A stretch of 52,769 bases of DNA, from assembly GCF_000235625.1 (NCBI RefSeq), contig NZ_AGTR01000054.1, positions 1 through 52,769 on the forward strand. Reading direction: 5' to 3'. A program made the position numbers and the translations under genes. Numbering within the stretch: the stretch's first letter is position 1; each line of letters opens with the position of its first letter. This DNA comes from Marinobacter manganoxydans MnI7-9. GTDB taxonomy: Bacteria; Pseudomonadota; Gammaproteobacteria; Pseudomonadales; Oleiphilaceae. Below the pieces are notes generated by a model. That model did not search any database. It worked only from the letters and a program-made list of their open reading frames with translations, and was not told the origin of the DNA. Below, in pieces: positions 17,916-27,064 of the stretch.

Positions 17916-17944
17916 AGTTTAAAGCCGGGGCGTGATGGCTGCAA
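17916..17944 (-). promoter_or_regulatory. metX: sigma-70 promoter of the metX operon
   Basis: On the minus strand TTGCAG (17944-17939) and TAAACT (17921-17916) are separated by exactly 17 bp, placing the transcription start about 65 bases upstream of the metX ATG. This gives metX-metW-DUF4426-rdgB-hemW their own promoter, separate from the upstream GTPase gene. No SAM riboswitch was recognised in the leader. Confidence 0.55.
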
Positions 17945-17972
17945 CCGCCTGAATGGTCGCGCTTGCGGGACA

Positions 17973-19937
17973 CTACACAGCGCCGGAGATGTTCACCACT
18001 TTTTGCTGGATCAGGGTGGGGGCCGGTTTGCGGATCTGGCGCTGCATCGCGTCGGCCAGTTCCAGTTGCCTGCGCAGGTCGGCAATGGTGTTGGTCAGGC
18101 GCAGGCGCTCGGTGCGGCTGTCCTTGTCGTTGCGGACCATATCGCGAAGGCGCCGGATCTGGTGCTCCAGAAGCTGCTTCTGCTCCATGGAATACTGCAT
18201 GATCGGTAGCAGGGCTTCCGATGGCCAGCGCTCAACGTCCTGGCGTACACGGGCATGCAGTGTGCGGGCTTCGCCCACCATGACATTGAAAAAACGGCGA
18301 ACCAGGACCGACTGCTCGGTGAGCAGGTTCTTCGGACTGATGCGGAAGCGTCTCGCTTTTTTGCGCAACTCGCGGATGGCAATAACATGGCGCCCGGCCC
18401 GCAGCGGGATGGGCTCAAGGTGACGTGCCCGGTTGTCTTCGTTATAGCGACGGTAAATCGCGCCCACCATTTTTTCGGCCAGGTGCCCTTCGCTCAGAAG
18501 GTTGGTCAAGTCGCTTTCGAGCAGTTCGAAAAACTGATCCATGGCGCGGTTCATCCCCGCAGTGGTCCAGCTCTTCGACATACTGGTACGGACATGTTCC
18601 GCATGGGCTTCGAAGCGGTCTTCGCTCACCAGCTTCTTCAACAGGTCGCCCTGGGAGTCCATGAGGCGACGGCTGGAGCGCAGGGTGATCAGCTTCTTGT
18701 AGTAAAAGTCGTAGTCTTTCTGGGCGCGTTCTGCGAGGCGGCCCAGCGCTGCCTTGTCCATGGTAACGCCCGCGCACGCCTGAAGCTCTTCCTCCAGGGA
18801 TTCGAGGCGGTACTGCATGGCTGCCTGGCTGTTCTGGAGCATGCCCAGCAGGTCGTTGATCAGACTCTGGGTGATCAGCTGTTCCTTGTGCATGAGGATG
18901 CGCTGGATAATCAGCTGCTCAAGCTGATTGATATTGGAACGGTCGAACAGGTCGTTGTCTTTCTTCACCCTTGCGACCAGCCCCTGCTTGGCAGAAACCG
19001 GGATGACATCGTGCTGGCGCATGCCCAGGTGGTCGGCCGTATAACCGCGCACCCGCTCAATCGCCTCGTTAGTGTGGCGCTCGCCCTGGAGGTCATCCCA
19101 GAGCACGTCGATCTTGTTCAGCACGGCAAAGCGGCCGGCGCGATGATCGGCGTGCTGGGTGTCGATGTGCTCTTTCCAGATGGTCATGTCGCTGGCAGTC
19201 ACACCGGTGTCGGCACTCAGCACAAAGATCACCGCATGGGCGCGGGGCAGCATGCTGATCGTCAGCTCCGGCTCGGAGCCAAGAGCATTCAGGCCCGGCG
19301 TATCGAGGATCCGCAGGCCGCGCTCGAACAGGGGGTGGCGGATGCTGATCTGTGCGTTCCGCCAGGCAGGTACGAGTACATTGCCCGGGTTGTTGCGATC
19401 ATTCTCGAGCATGCCTTCGTCGAAGCCGAGTGCGCGAGCCTCCTCAGGTGGCACACTCTTGACGCGGGCAACCTCGGCAAGCACCTCCCGCATGATCTCA
19501 GGGTCGCGCTCATCCAGCTCATGTTTGACCCAGCGTTCCGGCTGCTTGCGCAACTGCTGCAGGGACAGTTCGCCGTTTCGGGTCTCGATGGGAAGCAGGA
19601 GCAGGTAGTTTTCATTGGCGCTGCGATCGAAGAACAGCTCCGTGGGGCACATGGTCGTGCGCCCCGCCTGGGACGGCAGCATGCGCTGGCCATACTCGGA
19701 GAAGAACAGGGCGTTGATCAGTTCGGTTTTACCGCGGGAGTATTCGCCGACAAACGCAATGGTCAGTTCATCCTCAATCAGCAGCTCCAGCCCGTGGCGT
19801 ATGCGGGTGCTGACATCGTCGGAGAACAGATTGTTATCCTGCAGCCACAGCCGGTACCTGCCGATCTGGCGGATCAGCTCTTTTTTCCAGTTGTGATAAG
19901 CCTCTACCTGCTGCGACAGAGTTCCCTGTTGGTTCAT
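17973..19937 (-). CDS. dynamin-like GTPase
   Basis: A 654-residue large GTPase of the dynamin superfamily. The G1 motif is [10 protein letters not shown] (64-73), G2 probably the threonine in [11 protein letters not shown]3 DTPGLNA (~212) and G4 NKID (~273). The C-terminal half is long and helical (coiled coil around 355-420, another near 590-650), typical of bacterial dynamin-like proteins that act on membranes. There is no transmembrane segment; membrane association would be peripheral. The exact role is unknown; related proteins have been linked to membrane remodelling and chromosome segregation (CrfC). It is a single gene with its own upstream region and ends 128 bp before the metX start. 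Confidence 0.85.
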   Translation of the reverse strand: MNQQGTLSQQVEAYHNWKKELIRQIGRYRLWLQDNNLFSDDVSTRIRHGLELLIEDELTIAFVGEYSRGKTELINALFFSEYGQRMLPSQAGRTTMCPTELFFDRSANENYLLLLPIETRNGELSLQQLRKQPERWVKHELDERDPEIMREVLAEVARVKSVPPEEARALGFDEGMLENDRNNPGNVLVPAWRNAQISIRHPLFERGLRILDTPGLNALGSEPELTISMLPRAHAVIFVLSADTGVTASDMTIWKEHIDTQHADHRAGRFAVLNKIDVLWDDLQGERHTNEAIERVRGYTADHLGMRQHDVIPVSAKQGLVARVKKDNDLFDRSNINQLEQLIIQRILMHKEQLITQSLINDLLGMLQNSQAAMQYRLESLEEELQACAGVTMDKAALGRLAERAQKDYDFYYKKLITLRSSRRLMDSQGDLLKKLVSEDRFEAHAEHVRTSMSKSWTTAGMNRAMDQFFELLESDLTNLLSEGHLAEKMVGAIYRRYNEDNRARHLEPIPLRAGRHVIAIRELRKKARRFRISPKNLLTEQSVLVRRFFNVMVGEARTLHARVRQDVERWPSEALLPIMQYSMEQKQLLEHQIRRLRDMVRNDKDSRTERLRLTNTIADLRRQLELADAMQRQIRKPAPTLIQQKVVNISGAV

Positions 19938-20088
19938 CGGATTTTCCTTCTGCGCGACTTCCTGGTATCCCGCTCAGAACGGGGTGCTCACGGGTGACGG
20001 ATTAATTACCGTTAATACTATCCTGTTATTTCCAAGTTTGTGGCTGGGCCGGAGTGGAAGAAATGGCCAAACTTGCCGGAAATTCACT

Positions 20089-20124
20089 AAAAAAGCTGCA
20101 AAATCAGTTGCATGACTTTGCAGC
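20089..20124 (-). terminator. rho-independent terminator of the yggS-proC-yggT operon
   Basis: On the minus strand AGCTGCAAA pairs perfectly with TTTGCAGCT across a 13-base loop and is followed by TTTTTTA. It lies 57 bp behind the yggT stop and in the correct orientation to end that transcript before the GTPase gene. Confidence 0.75.
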
Positions 20125-20180
20125 TCGGGAATGATGGATTTCGTGGCTAAGTGTTACAAAATGTATATTTGAGACGGCGT

Positions 20181-20765
20181 TTACATACCGAGCCCGATGG
20201 AGCCGAGGCCTGCGGCCATTTTCATGTGTTCAATCACCACTGAGATCACGTTCAGAATCAGGAAAACGATGATGGGTGACAGGTCCAGGCCGCCCATGGA
20301 GGGCATGATATTGCGCACCGGGCGCATGACCGGCTCGGTGATCTGGGCGACCAGCTGGATGGCCGGATGGCCGCTGCCCGGCGCGATCCAACTGACGACG
20401 ACCACTGCAATTACCGACCAGAAATAGATCTTCACGATCAGGTCCAGTACGTTCAGTACCGCCCACACCAGCAGCGTAATCGGATTTATGGCCGGAATGC
20501 CGCCGTTCAGCGCCACCAGGATCAGGAAGAAGGTGATGCCCTGAATGATGACTGCAAGAACCAGCGAAGCTCCATCGAAACCGCCCAGGCCAGGAATAAC
20601 CCGCTGTAGCGGGCGTAGCGGTGGATTGGTGGCCTTGACCACGAATTGAGTGATGGGATTGTAGAAGTCGGCCCTGGCCAGTTGAAGCAGGAACCGAAGC
20701 AGCACAATGGTCAGGTAAAAGGTGGATGCGATGAGCAGGATGGTAATCAGAATATCTGCCAGCAT
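20181..20765 (-). CDS. yggT: YggT-family membrane protein
   Basis: A 194-residue integral membrane protein made of two tandem YGGT repeats, each with a hydrophobic hairpin around a conserved segment: RADFYNPITQFVVKATNPPLRPLQRVIPG in the first half and GHPAIQLVAQITEPVMRPVRNIMPS in the second, both ending in a PxxGGxD-type turn. The family is linked to osmotic stress and, in some bacteria, to septum placement, but its mechanism is not settled. It follows proC by 22 bp and is the last gene of the yggS-proC-yggT operon. Confidence 0.9.
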   Translation of the reverse strand: MLADILITILLIASTFYLTIVLLRFLLQLARADFYNPITQFVVKATNPPLRPLQRVIPGLGGFDGASLVLAVIIQGITFFLILVALNGGIPAINPITLLVWAVLNVLDLIVKIYFWSVIAVVVVSWIAPGSGHPAIQLVAQITEPVMRPVRNIMPSMGGLDLSPIIVFLILNVISVVIEHMKMAAGLGSIGLGM

Positions 20766-20787
20766 GAAGCCGTGTCTCCGTTATCGG

Positions 20788-21621
20788 TTACTGTTTGCCT
20801 GCCAGTTCTTTGGCCATTTCTTCCGAACGCTTGAAGGCGGCCTTGTACGCTTTGGCTACCAGATCGCGCATACCACCTTCCTCGAACGTGTTGATGGCCT
20901 GTTCGGTGGTTCCGCCAGGAGACATCACATTACGCTTGAGCTGGCCGGGATCGTGCTCGCTTCGACCGGCCATTTCCGCGGCTCCCGCCATGGTCTGGAT
21001 AGCCAGTTCCCTCGCGGTTCCGGCGGCGATGCCAGCCTCGGTGGCCGCTTCCTCAAGCGCCTCAAGCATCAGGAAGAAATAGGCGGGGCCGCTGCCGGAG
21101 AGGGCGGTAACCGCGTGCAGCAGGTTTTCGTCCTCAACCCAGAGCGCTGACCCGATGCTTTCGAACACCGATTCCACCATCTTCTTCTGTTTGTCTTTCA
21201 CTTCTTTGTTGGCAAACAGGCCTGCAGCCCCTTTGCCGACCAGGGACGGTGTGTTGGGCATTACCCGAACCATCGGCAGGCCGCCACCAAGCCAACCATC
21301 GAGGGTATCCGCTGTCAGGCCGGCGGCGATGGATACCATCAGTGGGCGAGTGTTCTGGACCACTGGTGCAATGTCGCGACAGACATCGGCCATGACCTGG
21401 GGTTTCACCGCCAGAGCTACCATGTCAGCCTGCTGGGCGCAGTACCGGTTGTCTGTGGTGACGCTTACGCCAAAGCGCTTGCGGATTGTCTGCAGGTGCG
21501 CGTCATCCGGCGCGCTGACCCAGATATTGCCGGCCTTATAGCCGTTATCCAGCATACCGCCAATGATGGCGCTGGCCATGTTGCCGGCGCCAATAAAAGA
21601 AATGGTTGGTGATGTGCTCAA
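20788..21621 (-). CDS. proC: pyrroline-5-carboxylate reductase
   Basis: ProC reduces pyrroline-5-carboxylate to proline with NADPH, the final step of proline synthesis. The Rossmann motif is FIGAGNMASAIIGG (about 9-22), and the family signature near the C-terminus is VMSPGGTTEQAI. ALSGSGPAYFFL marks the substrate-binding helix. At 277 residues it matches the family. It sits between yggS and yggT on the minus strand, the usual order in gammaproteobacteria. Confidence 0.96.
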   Translation of the reverse strand: MSTSPTISFIGAGNMASAIIGGMLDNGYKAGNIWVSAPDDAHLQTIRKRFGVSVTTDNRYCAQQADMVALAVKPQVMADVCRDIAPVVQNTRPLMVSIAAGLTADTLDGWLGGGLPMVRVMPNTPSLVGKGAAGLFANKEVKDKQKKMVESVFESIGSALWVEDENLLHAVTALSGSGPAYFFLMLEALEEAATEAGIAAGTARELAIQTMAGAAEMAGRSEHDPGQLKRNVMSPGGTTEQAINTFEEGGMRDLVAKAYKAAFKRSEEMAKELAGKQ

Positions 21622-21682
21622 GGTTAACTCCCCGGTTGATCGGTTAAACGTCCGGCCCTGATCATAGCAGGAACCGGCCGGT

Positions 21683-22387
21683 TCAGCTCTTTACTGGGCG
21701 TTTGCCGAATAGGGCAGTGCCGACCCGTACCCAGGTGGCGCCTTCCGCAATCGCGACTTCCAGGTCGCCGGACATGCCTATCGACAGTGTGTCGAGTGGG
21801 CCGGCGTCGGGATGGTCTGACCGCAGCTGTTTCAGAGTATTGGCAAGTTTCCGGAAACTGGCTCTTAACCCTGCTTCGGGCTGATCCGGATCCGGAATGG
21901 CCATCAGCCCTCTCAGGCTGAGGTTTGGCAATTCGCCGATTTCGGCCACCAGATCCGGCAGCTCATCCAGAGTGCAGCCGGATTTGCTCTCTTCCTCATT
22001 AATATTGACCTGAAGACAGATATTCAATGGCGGCAGCGCAGGATCGCGCTGTTCGCTCAGGCGACGGGCAATCTTGAGGCGGTCCACGCTGTGCACCCAG
22101 GCGAAGGCAGAGGCCATCTGCCGGGTCTTGTTGGACTGGATCGGGCCGATGAAATGCCATTCCAGTCCGTCAAGACCAGACAGCGCCTCGATCTTTTTCA
22201 GCGCTTCCTGGAGGTAGTTCTCACCAAAGGCCCGCTGCCCGGCAGCGAAGGCTTCCCGCAGGTCTTCCGGTGGTCGGGTTTTGCTGACGGCGAGCAAATG
22301 CACAGACCCGGGCGCACGGCCTGCCTGCAATGTTGCTTTTTGTATGCGTCGGGTTACGCTCCCGATGTTGTCTGCTATGCTGCTCAT
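21683..22387 (-). CDS. yggS: YggS-type pyridoxal phosphate homeostasis protein
   Basis: A 234-residue alanine-racemase-fold protein that binds PLP and balances vitamin B6 pools; it has no known catalytic turnover. The PLP lysine lies in LLAVSKTRP, and the signatures GENYLQEA, WHFIGPIQSNK and LSIGMSGDLEVAI(A) are all present. The ATG at 22387 gives the usual length; a frame extending to 22417 adds ten unconserved residues. It is transcribed divergently from pilT across a 140-bp gap that must hold both promoters, and leads the yggS-proC-yggT operon. Confidence 0.94.
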   Translation of the reverse strand: MSSIADNIGSVTRRIQKATLQAGRAPGSVHLLAVSKTRPPEDLREAFAAGQRAFGENYLQEALKKIEALSGLDGLEWHFIGPIQSNKTRQMASAFAWVHSVDRLKIARRLSEQRDPALPPLNICLQVNINEEESKSGCTLDELPDLVAEIGELPNLSLRGLMAIPDPDQPEAGLRASFRKLANTLKQLRSDHPDAGPLDTLSIGMSGDLEVAIAEGATWVRVGTALFGKRPVKS

Positions 22388-22527
22388 AGTGTGAGAATGC
22401 CACGCTCGGTCTGTCACTTGTACGGTGACACGTTACCCGCAGGTCACTGAAATGCCAAGTGAACCGCGCCGGGGCCCCGCCGGGCGGAAGCTACCGGGAT
22501 AAAAGAAAAAGCCTTCCGAGGATTCCT

Positions 22528-23562
22528 ATGGATATTACTGAACTGCTTGCCTTTTCGGCGAAACAGGGTGCGTCTGACTTGCACCTCTCTGCCGGTTTGC
22601 CCCCGATGATTCGTGTTGATGGTGATGTACGCCGCATCAACCTGCCGCCCATGGAGCACAAAGAAGTCCACGGGCTCATCTACGACATCATGAATGACAA
22701 GCAGCGTAAGGACTACGAGGAATTCCTGGAAACCGACTTCTCCTTCGAAGTTCCGGGCGTCGCCCGTTTCCGTGTTAACGCTTTTAACCAGAACCGTGGC
22801 GCAGGCGCCGTGTTCCGGACCATCCCTTCCAAAGTACTGACCATGGAAGATCTGGGTATGGGGCAGGTGTTCAAGGACGTGTCTTCAGTGCCCCGGGGGC
22901 TGGTTCTGGTGACCGGCCCGACCGGCTCGGGTAAGTCCACCACGCTGGCGGCGATGATCGATTACATCAACGACACCCGCTACGAACACGTTCTTACCAT
23001 TGAAGACCCCATTGAATTTGTACACGACTCCAAGAAATGTCTGGTCAACCAGCGTGAAGTTCACCGCGATACCCTGGGCTTCAACGAAGCACTGCGTTCA
23101 GCACTGCGGGAAGACCCCGACATCATTCTGGTGGGTGAGCTTCGGGATCTGGAAACCATCCGCCTCGCGCTGACGGCGGCCGAAACGGGCCACCTTGTGT
23201 TCGGCACACTTCACACCACCTCTGCCGCCAAGACCATTGACCGTGTGGTCGACGTGTTCCCGGCGGAGGAAAAGTCCATGGTGCGGTCGATGCTGTCAGA
23301 ATCCCTGCAGGCAGTTATATCCCAGACCCTGATGAAGAAAATGGGCGGCGGCCGGATTGCGGCGCACGAGATCATGATCGGTACGTCTGCGATCCGGAAC
23401 CTGATTCGGGAAGACAAGATTGCCCAGATGTACTCATCAATCCAGACCGGTGGTTCCCTGGGCATGCAAACGCTGGATCAGTGCCTCGAGCGGCTGCTGC
23501 AGAAAGGGCTTATTTCCCGAGAAGCAGCGCGGGCCAAGGCCAAGATGCCTGACAACTTTTAA
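22528..23562 (+). CDS. pilT: type IV pilus retraction ATPase PilT
   Basis: PilT is the hexameric motor at the inner-membrane base that depolymerises type IV pili, giving twitching and DNA uptake. The protein has 344 residues, the usual length. Visible motifs are Walker A GPTGSGKSTT (~133), the Asp box around LTIEDPIEF, Walker B (DIILVGELRD) and the His box GHLVFGTLHT. The start at 22528 fits the conserved MDITELLAFSAKQGASDLHLS N-terminus and has a GAGGA ribosome-binding site; an upstream extension to 22459 is not conserved. A 108-bp palindromic element separates it from pilU. Confidence 0.96.
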   Translation: MDITELLAFSAKQGASDLHLSAGLPPMIRVDGDVRRINLPPMEHKEVHGLIYDIMNDKQRKDYEEFLETDFSFEVPGVARFRVNAFNQNRGAGAVFRTIPSKVLTMEDLGMGQVFKDVSSVPRGLVLVTGPTGSGKSTTLAAMIDYINDTRYEHVLTIEDPIEFVHDSKKCLVNQREVHRDTLGFNEALRSALREDPDIILVGELRDLETIRLALTAAETGHLVFGTLHTTSAAKTIDRVVDVFPAEEKSMVRSMLSESLQAVISQTLMKKMGGGRIAAHEIMIGTSAIRNLIREDKIAQMYSSIQTGGSLGMQTLDQCLERLLQKGLISREAARAKAKMPDNF

Positions 23563-23640
23563 TCTGGTTTGCTCCTGAAACTGAATTATCGGTGCCGGGA
23601 GCAAAGGGGAATCAGTCAGACTCCCCGAATATGGTTTGAC

Positions 23641-23748
23641 GGGTGGGGCGGGTACAGCTTCCCGGGACTGTCTGCAGCATGGATGCTGCAGTCAAGCGTA
23701 CATGGACGTATTCACAGCGTGTCCCGGGAAGCTGTACCCGCCCCGCCC
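23641..23748. repeat. palindromic intergenic repeat, copy A (between pilT and pilU)
   Basis: Two 28-bp arms (23641-23668 and 23721-23748) are inverted repeats with one mismatch. The 52-bp centre carries a perfect small hairpin CTGCAGCATGGATGCTGCAG (23672-23691), then TCAAGCGTACATGGACGTAT and ending in AGCGTG. The centre, but not the arms, matches the element at 33705-33814. In RNA this would fold into a very stable hairpin and could dampen pilU expression relative to pilT. Confidence 0.85.
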
Positions 23749-23780
23749 AGGCACCAAACGATGAAGGCTGGGTACAAAAA

Positions 23781-24902
23781 ATGGAATTCGAAAAACTGTT
23801 ACGGCTGATGGTGGAGAAGGGCGGTTCGGACCTGTTTATTACAGCGGGTGTGCCGCCGAGTATGAAGGTGAACGGGAAGGTTCTACCGGTCACCAAGAAC
23901 GCGTTGACGCCGGAGCAGACCAGGGAGTTCGTTTACGGCGCCATGAACGACAAGCAGCGCGCCGAATTCGAGGAAACCCATGAGTGTAACTTCGCTATCA
24001 GTGCCCGTGGCATTGGCCGTTTCCGTGTTTCTGCCTTTTTCCAGCGCAACCTGTGCGGGATGGTGCTGCGTCGGATCGAGGTAAAGATCCCGCAAATCGA
24101 TGATCTGTCGTTGCCGGAGGTAATCAAGGAACTGGCCATGACCAAGCGTGGCCTGATCATGTTCGTGGGCGCTACCGGTACCGGCAAGTCTACGTCCCTT
24201 GCGGCCATGCTCGGGCATCGTAACCGCAACAGCCGTGGCCACATCATTTCCATCGAAGACCCGATCGAATTCGTGCACCAGCATCAGGGTTGTATCGTCA
24301 CCCAGCGCGAGGTGGGTATCGACACCGAGAGCTTTGAAGTGGCCCTGAAGAACACCCTGCGCCAGGCACCCGACGTTATTCTGATCGGTGAGGTTCGTAC
24401 CCGGCAGACCATGGAATATTCCGTGCAATTCGCCGAGACCGGTCACCTGTGTCTGGCGACCCTGCACGCCAACAACGCCAACCAGGCGCTGGACCGGATC
24501 ATCCAGTTCTTCCCGCCGGAACAGCACAACCAGATCTGGATGGACCTGTCCCTGAACCTCAAGGCGATCGTGGCTCAGCAGCTGGTGCCAACGCCAGATG
24601 GCAAGGGCCGTAAGGCGGTTATCGAGGTGCTGATCAATACCCCGCTGGTATCGGACCTCATCCGGAAGGGCGAGGTGCATCGGCTGAAAGAGCTGATGTC
24701 CAAATCCAACGAATCCGGCATGCAGACCTTTGACCAGGCGCTTTATCAGCTCTATGCAGAAGGGTCGATTACTTATGAGGACGCCCTGGCTCATGCTGAT
24801 TCTGCTAACGACCTGCGCCTGATGATCAAACTGGGTGCCGACGCCCAGGGAGCCGACAAGCTCTCGTCTTCCGTCGACAAGCTTTCCATTCAGGATGACT
24901 GA
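23781..24902 (+). CDS. pilU: PilT-like type IV pilus ATPase PilU
   Basis: PilU is a PilT paralogue that works together with PilT in pilus retraction. The 373-residue product has Walker A GATGTGKSTS, the Asp box region SIEDPIEFVH, Walker B DVILIGEVRT and the His box GHLCLATLHA. The start MEFEKLLRLMVEKGGSDLFI at 23781 matches family N-termini; the longer open frame to 23643 merely runs through the palindromic repeat. The C-terminal tail after ~340 is short and charged, typical of PilU. It is probably cotranscribed with pilT across the hairpin element. Confidence 0.95.
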   Translation: MEFEKLLRLMVEKGGSDLFITAGVPPSMKVNGKVLPVTKNALTPEQTREFVYGAMNDKQRAEFEETHECNFAISARGIGRFRVSAFFQRNLCGMVLRRIEVKIPQIDDLSLPEVIKELAMTKRGLIMFVGATGTGKSTSLAAMLGHRNRNSRGHIISIEDPIEFVHQHQGCIVTQREVGIDTESFEVALKNTLRQAPDVILIGEVRTRQTMEYSVQFAETGHLCLATLHANNANQALDRIIQFFPPEQHNQIWMDLSLNLKAIVAQQLVPTPDGKGRKAVIEVLINTPLVSDLIRKGEVHRLKELMSKSNESGMQTFDQALYQLYAEGSITYEDALAHADSANDLRLMIKLGADAQGADKLSSSVDKLSIQDD

Positions 24903-24966
24903 ATACCGGCTGAGCATAAGACGTTGGTCGTAGAAAGTTAGGGCCCCGAACCGTTAGGGATGGCAT

Positions 24967-25016
24967 TTGAGGCCAGTAAGGGGTGGTGCGTATACTCCGC
25001 GCGATTCAATAAGGAG
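24967..25016 (+). promoter_or_regulatory. sigma-70 promoter and ribosome-binding site of the FadL-type porin gene
   Basis: TTGAGG (24967-24972) and TATACT (24991-24996) are 18 bp apart. Transcription would begin near 25003, only about 20 bases ahead of an AAGGAG (25011-25016). Five bases behind that ribosome-binding site lies ATC (25022), in frame with the porin and its signal peptide. Confidence 0.6.
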
Positions 25017-25021
25017 ATACC

Positions 25022-26425
25022 ATCCACCACCGTTCCTCAACGCTTGCACGAGCTGTACGTCTTACCACCCTCGCGGCGCTCGCCGCACCTGCCTCTACCC
25101 TGGCAGGCGGCTTCTCCCTCAATGAGCAGAGCGCCAGTGCGATGGGCACCGCTAACGCCGGTGCCGCCGCCAACCCCGAAAATGCGACCACCGTTCTTTT
25201 TAACCCCGCCGGTATGAGCCAGTTGTCGGGCACAAATATTTCGTTTGGTGCTGCGGTTCTGGATATTGATGCTGAGGCCAAGGAAAGTAGTATCCGGACC
25301 TCCAGAAACAATCCCTCGGTGCCTGTAAGCCCGGCCAGTAGCGGAGGGGATATTGCAGACCCTGCGGTGCTGCCGAATTTTTATCTAAGTCATGAAATCA
25401 ACGAGTCGATAGATGTAGGTTTTGGAATCCATGCGCCCTATGGTTTGGCGGCGGATTACGATAACGACTTTGCAGGGCGTTTTTTCGCTGACAAGACAGA
25501 GCTCACGGCGATCGCATTCACGCCCTCGGTTTCTCTTAACAATGGCCAGGGCCTGTCAATGGGTGTTGGTTTGAATGTCCTATACGCGGAAGGACGCTTG
25601 AGCCGCTACCAGGACATCAGTGCTCAAGTAGGGACAGCGGCGCTTGCACTTGAGGAGCCTTATGCGGATGCAGAGGGTGACGATGTTGGCATGACGTTCC
25701 GTGTTGGCTTTCTTTATGAGCTGACCAGCGCTACTCAGATTGGCCTCACGCTTCAGACGGGTACGGAACTCGAGCTGGAGGGTGACCTGGAAATCTCTGG
25801 CATAACCAATCCGTCCAACCCGATGGGGCCGACGCTGTCCGCCTCAGAGAGTATCAAGGTGCCTCTTGCGATTCCTGAGAGCGCGACCCTGGGGCTTCGT
25901 CACAGCCTTACCGATAACGTTACTCTTCTGGCTGGAGCAACTTACGCTCGTTGGAGCCGATTCGAGGAGCTTGATATCGTCAGCACCGAAGCTGGTGGTG
26001 CCGTTAGTGGTGCGCCGCAAGAAGGCGCTGTGATTTCTCATGTTACCGAACAATGGGAAAACAGCTGGCAGATCAACGCTGGTGCTATCTGGCAGGCTTC
26101 GCCTGAATGGGCGTTTAAAGCCGGATATGCCTGGGATGAGTCGCCCGTGAATCAGTATGTTACCGCCCGAATTCCCTCCAGTGATCGTCACTGGCTGACT
26201 CTCGGTGCCCAATGGGCTGACGCCCAAAGTGGCTGGACGGTCGACGTAGCGGTTGGAACGCTCTTGTTCACGGACGATCCACGAGTCAACGATCGGAATT
26301 ACCAGCATGAAAACCCGAGCGAGATCGCGCAACTGGCGCCTGGTGTCGAGGATCCAAGCCTTTACGCTGCTGAGTACGATCTGAGCGCCTGGAGCGCTGC
26401 GTTCGAAGTAAGCAAGTCCTTCTAA
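25022..26425 (+). CDS. FadL/OmpP1-family outer membrane channel, apparent ATC start
   Basis: The family imports long-chain fatty acids or other hydrophobic compounds through a 14-strand outer-membrane barrel with an N-terminal hatch. The mature protein starts GGFSLNEQSASAMGTANAGA, with NPENATTVLFNPAGMSQL, the classic FadL signature. The reading frame upstream encodes a good signal peptide (RSSTLARAVRLTTLAALAAP then ASTLA). No ATG, GTG or TTG lies before it; only ATC at 25022 is correctly spaced from AAGGAG. The first ATG (25142) would remove the signal peptide and hatch start. The barrel closes with ...WSAAFEVSKSF, ending in the aromatic residue needed for outer-membrane assembly. Total length is about 467 residues. 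Confidence 0.85.
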   Translation: MHHRSSTLARAVRLTTLAALAAPASTLAGGFSLNEQSASAMGTANAGAAANPENATTVLFNPAGMSQLSGTNISFGAAVLDIDAEAKESSIRTSRNNPSVPVSPASSGGDIADPAVLPNFYLSHEINESIDVGFGIHAPYGLAADYDNDFAGRFFADKTELTAIAFTPSVSLNNGQGLSMGVGLNVLYAEGRLSRYQDISAQVGTAALALEEPYADAEGDDVGMTFRVGFLYELTSATQIGLTLQTGTELELEGDLEISGITNPSNPMGPTLSASESIKVPLAIPESATLGLRHSLTDNVTLLAGATYARWSRFEELDIVSTEAGGAVSGAPQEGAVISHVTEQWENSWQINAGAIWQASPEWAFKAGYAWDESPVNQYVTARIPSSDRHWLTLGAQWADAQSGWTVDVAVGTLLFTDDPRVNDRNYQHENPSEIAQLAPGVEDPSLYAAEYDLSAWSAAFEVSKSF

Positions 26426-26456
26426 AATCCGGAGAATCTGGCCGGCTGAAGGCCGG

Positions 26457-26831
26457 TCAGCCAACCACCTGGCCACGGTAGATGACTTTTTTCTTCCGTG
26501 GCGGGTCGATCTGTCCCTCCTCGTCCTGTTCCGCTGATGCGGGCGGAGCATCGGCAATGACCTGGCCTCTGTAGTTACGCTTGAGGCCGTCATCTTCTTC
26601 CTCGGGCTCAATATTGAGCTGCGGAACCCGTTCTTTGAGGGTCTCCCAAACACGAGTCAGCTGACTGGAGCGGGTTTTCCGCGCGTAATCGGCCAGTTGT
26701 TGTTCCAGATGCTCTTCCGTGAGGTGCAGTTTGACGCCGAATTCCGTGTGAATCAGGCGGCGGCACTGGTGAACCAGTTTCAGCACGCTGGGGTCCAGCA
26801 GCCAGCTACGTTCAGATGCCAGAGAAGTCAT
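26457..26831 (-). CDS. conserved hypothetical protein with two YRGQV motifs
   Basis: A 124-residue cytoplasmic protein with no recognised domain. The N-terminal part is helical (SWLLDPSVLKLVHQCRRLIH...); the acidic, probably disordered C-terminal part contains two similar basic-aromatic motifs, KRNYRGQVI (about residue 86) and KVIYRGQVVG at the very end, separated by an acidic linker. The ATG at 26831 is chosen because the frame upstream (to 27011) is arginine-rich and reads like antisense noise. It lies between the FadL-type gene and polA and converges on the former. Function unknown; the repeated motif suggests a binding peptide. Confidence 0.6.
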   Translation of the reverse strand: MTSLASERSWLLDPSVLKLVHQCRRLIHTEFGVKLHLTEEHLEQQLADYARKTRSSQLTRVWETLKERVPQLNIEPEEEDDGLKRNYRGQVIADAPPASAEQDEEGQIDPPRKKKVIYRGQVVG

Positions 26832-27064
26832 GGTATGAGCCTCGGAGATGGGTGTCACAACATGGCGCAGCCCGGAGTGTCTGATGGGGCGGCGCCGACT
26901 CTGGAATCGTAGCGAATATCGTGCCGTAAAGGCGATAGAATCGGCCGGCCTTGGCACCTCCGCGGCCTGGCGGCAAGCCGCGAAAGCTGAGGGCAGGTTC
27001 AGTGCTTGCAAGTATGAGCGTTTTCGGTGCGTGCAAGGGCGTCCATGCCCTGTTTTGGGGAGTG

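Noticed and set aside
17845-17973. 43-residue N-terminal extension of metX reaching into the GTPase gene end
   Set aside because: It is not a conserved MetX N-terminus and would start upstream of a well-formed promoter at 17916-17944.
18255-19997. 580-codon open frame opposite the dynamin-like gene
   Set aside because: It is an antisense shadow of a GC-rich gene with clear GTPase motifs.
23883-24917. 344-codon open frame opposite pilU
   Set aside because: Antisense shadow; the plus strand encodes a full PilU.
25142-26425. ATG at 25142 as start of the FadL-type gene
   Set aside because: It would remove a complete signal peptide and the conserved mature N-terminus; the ribosome-binding site is far upstream at 25011.
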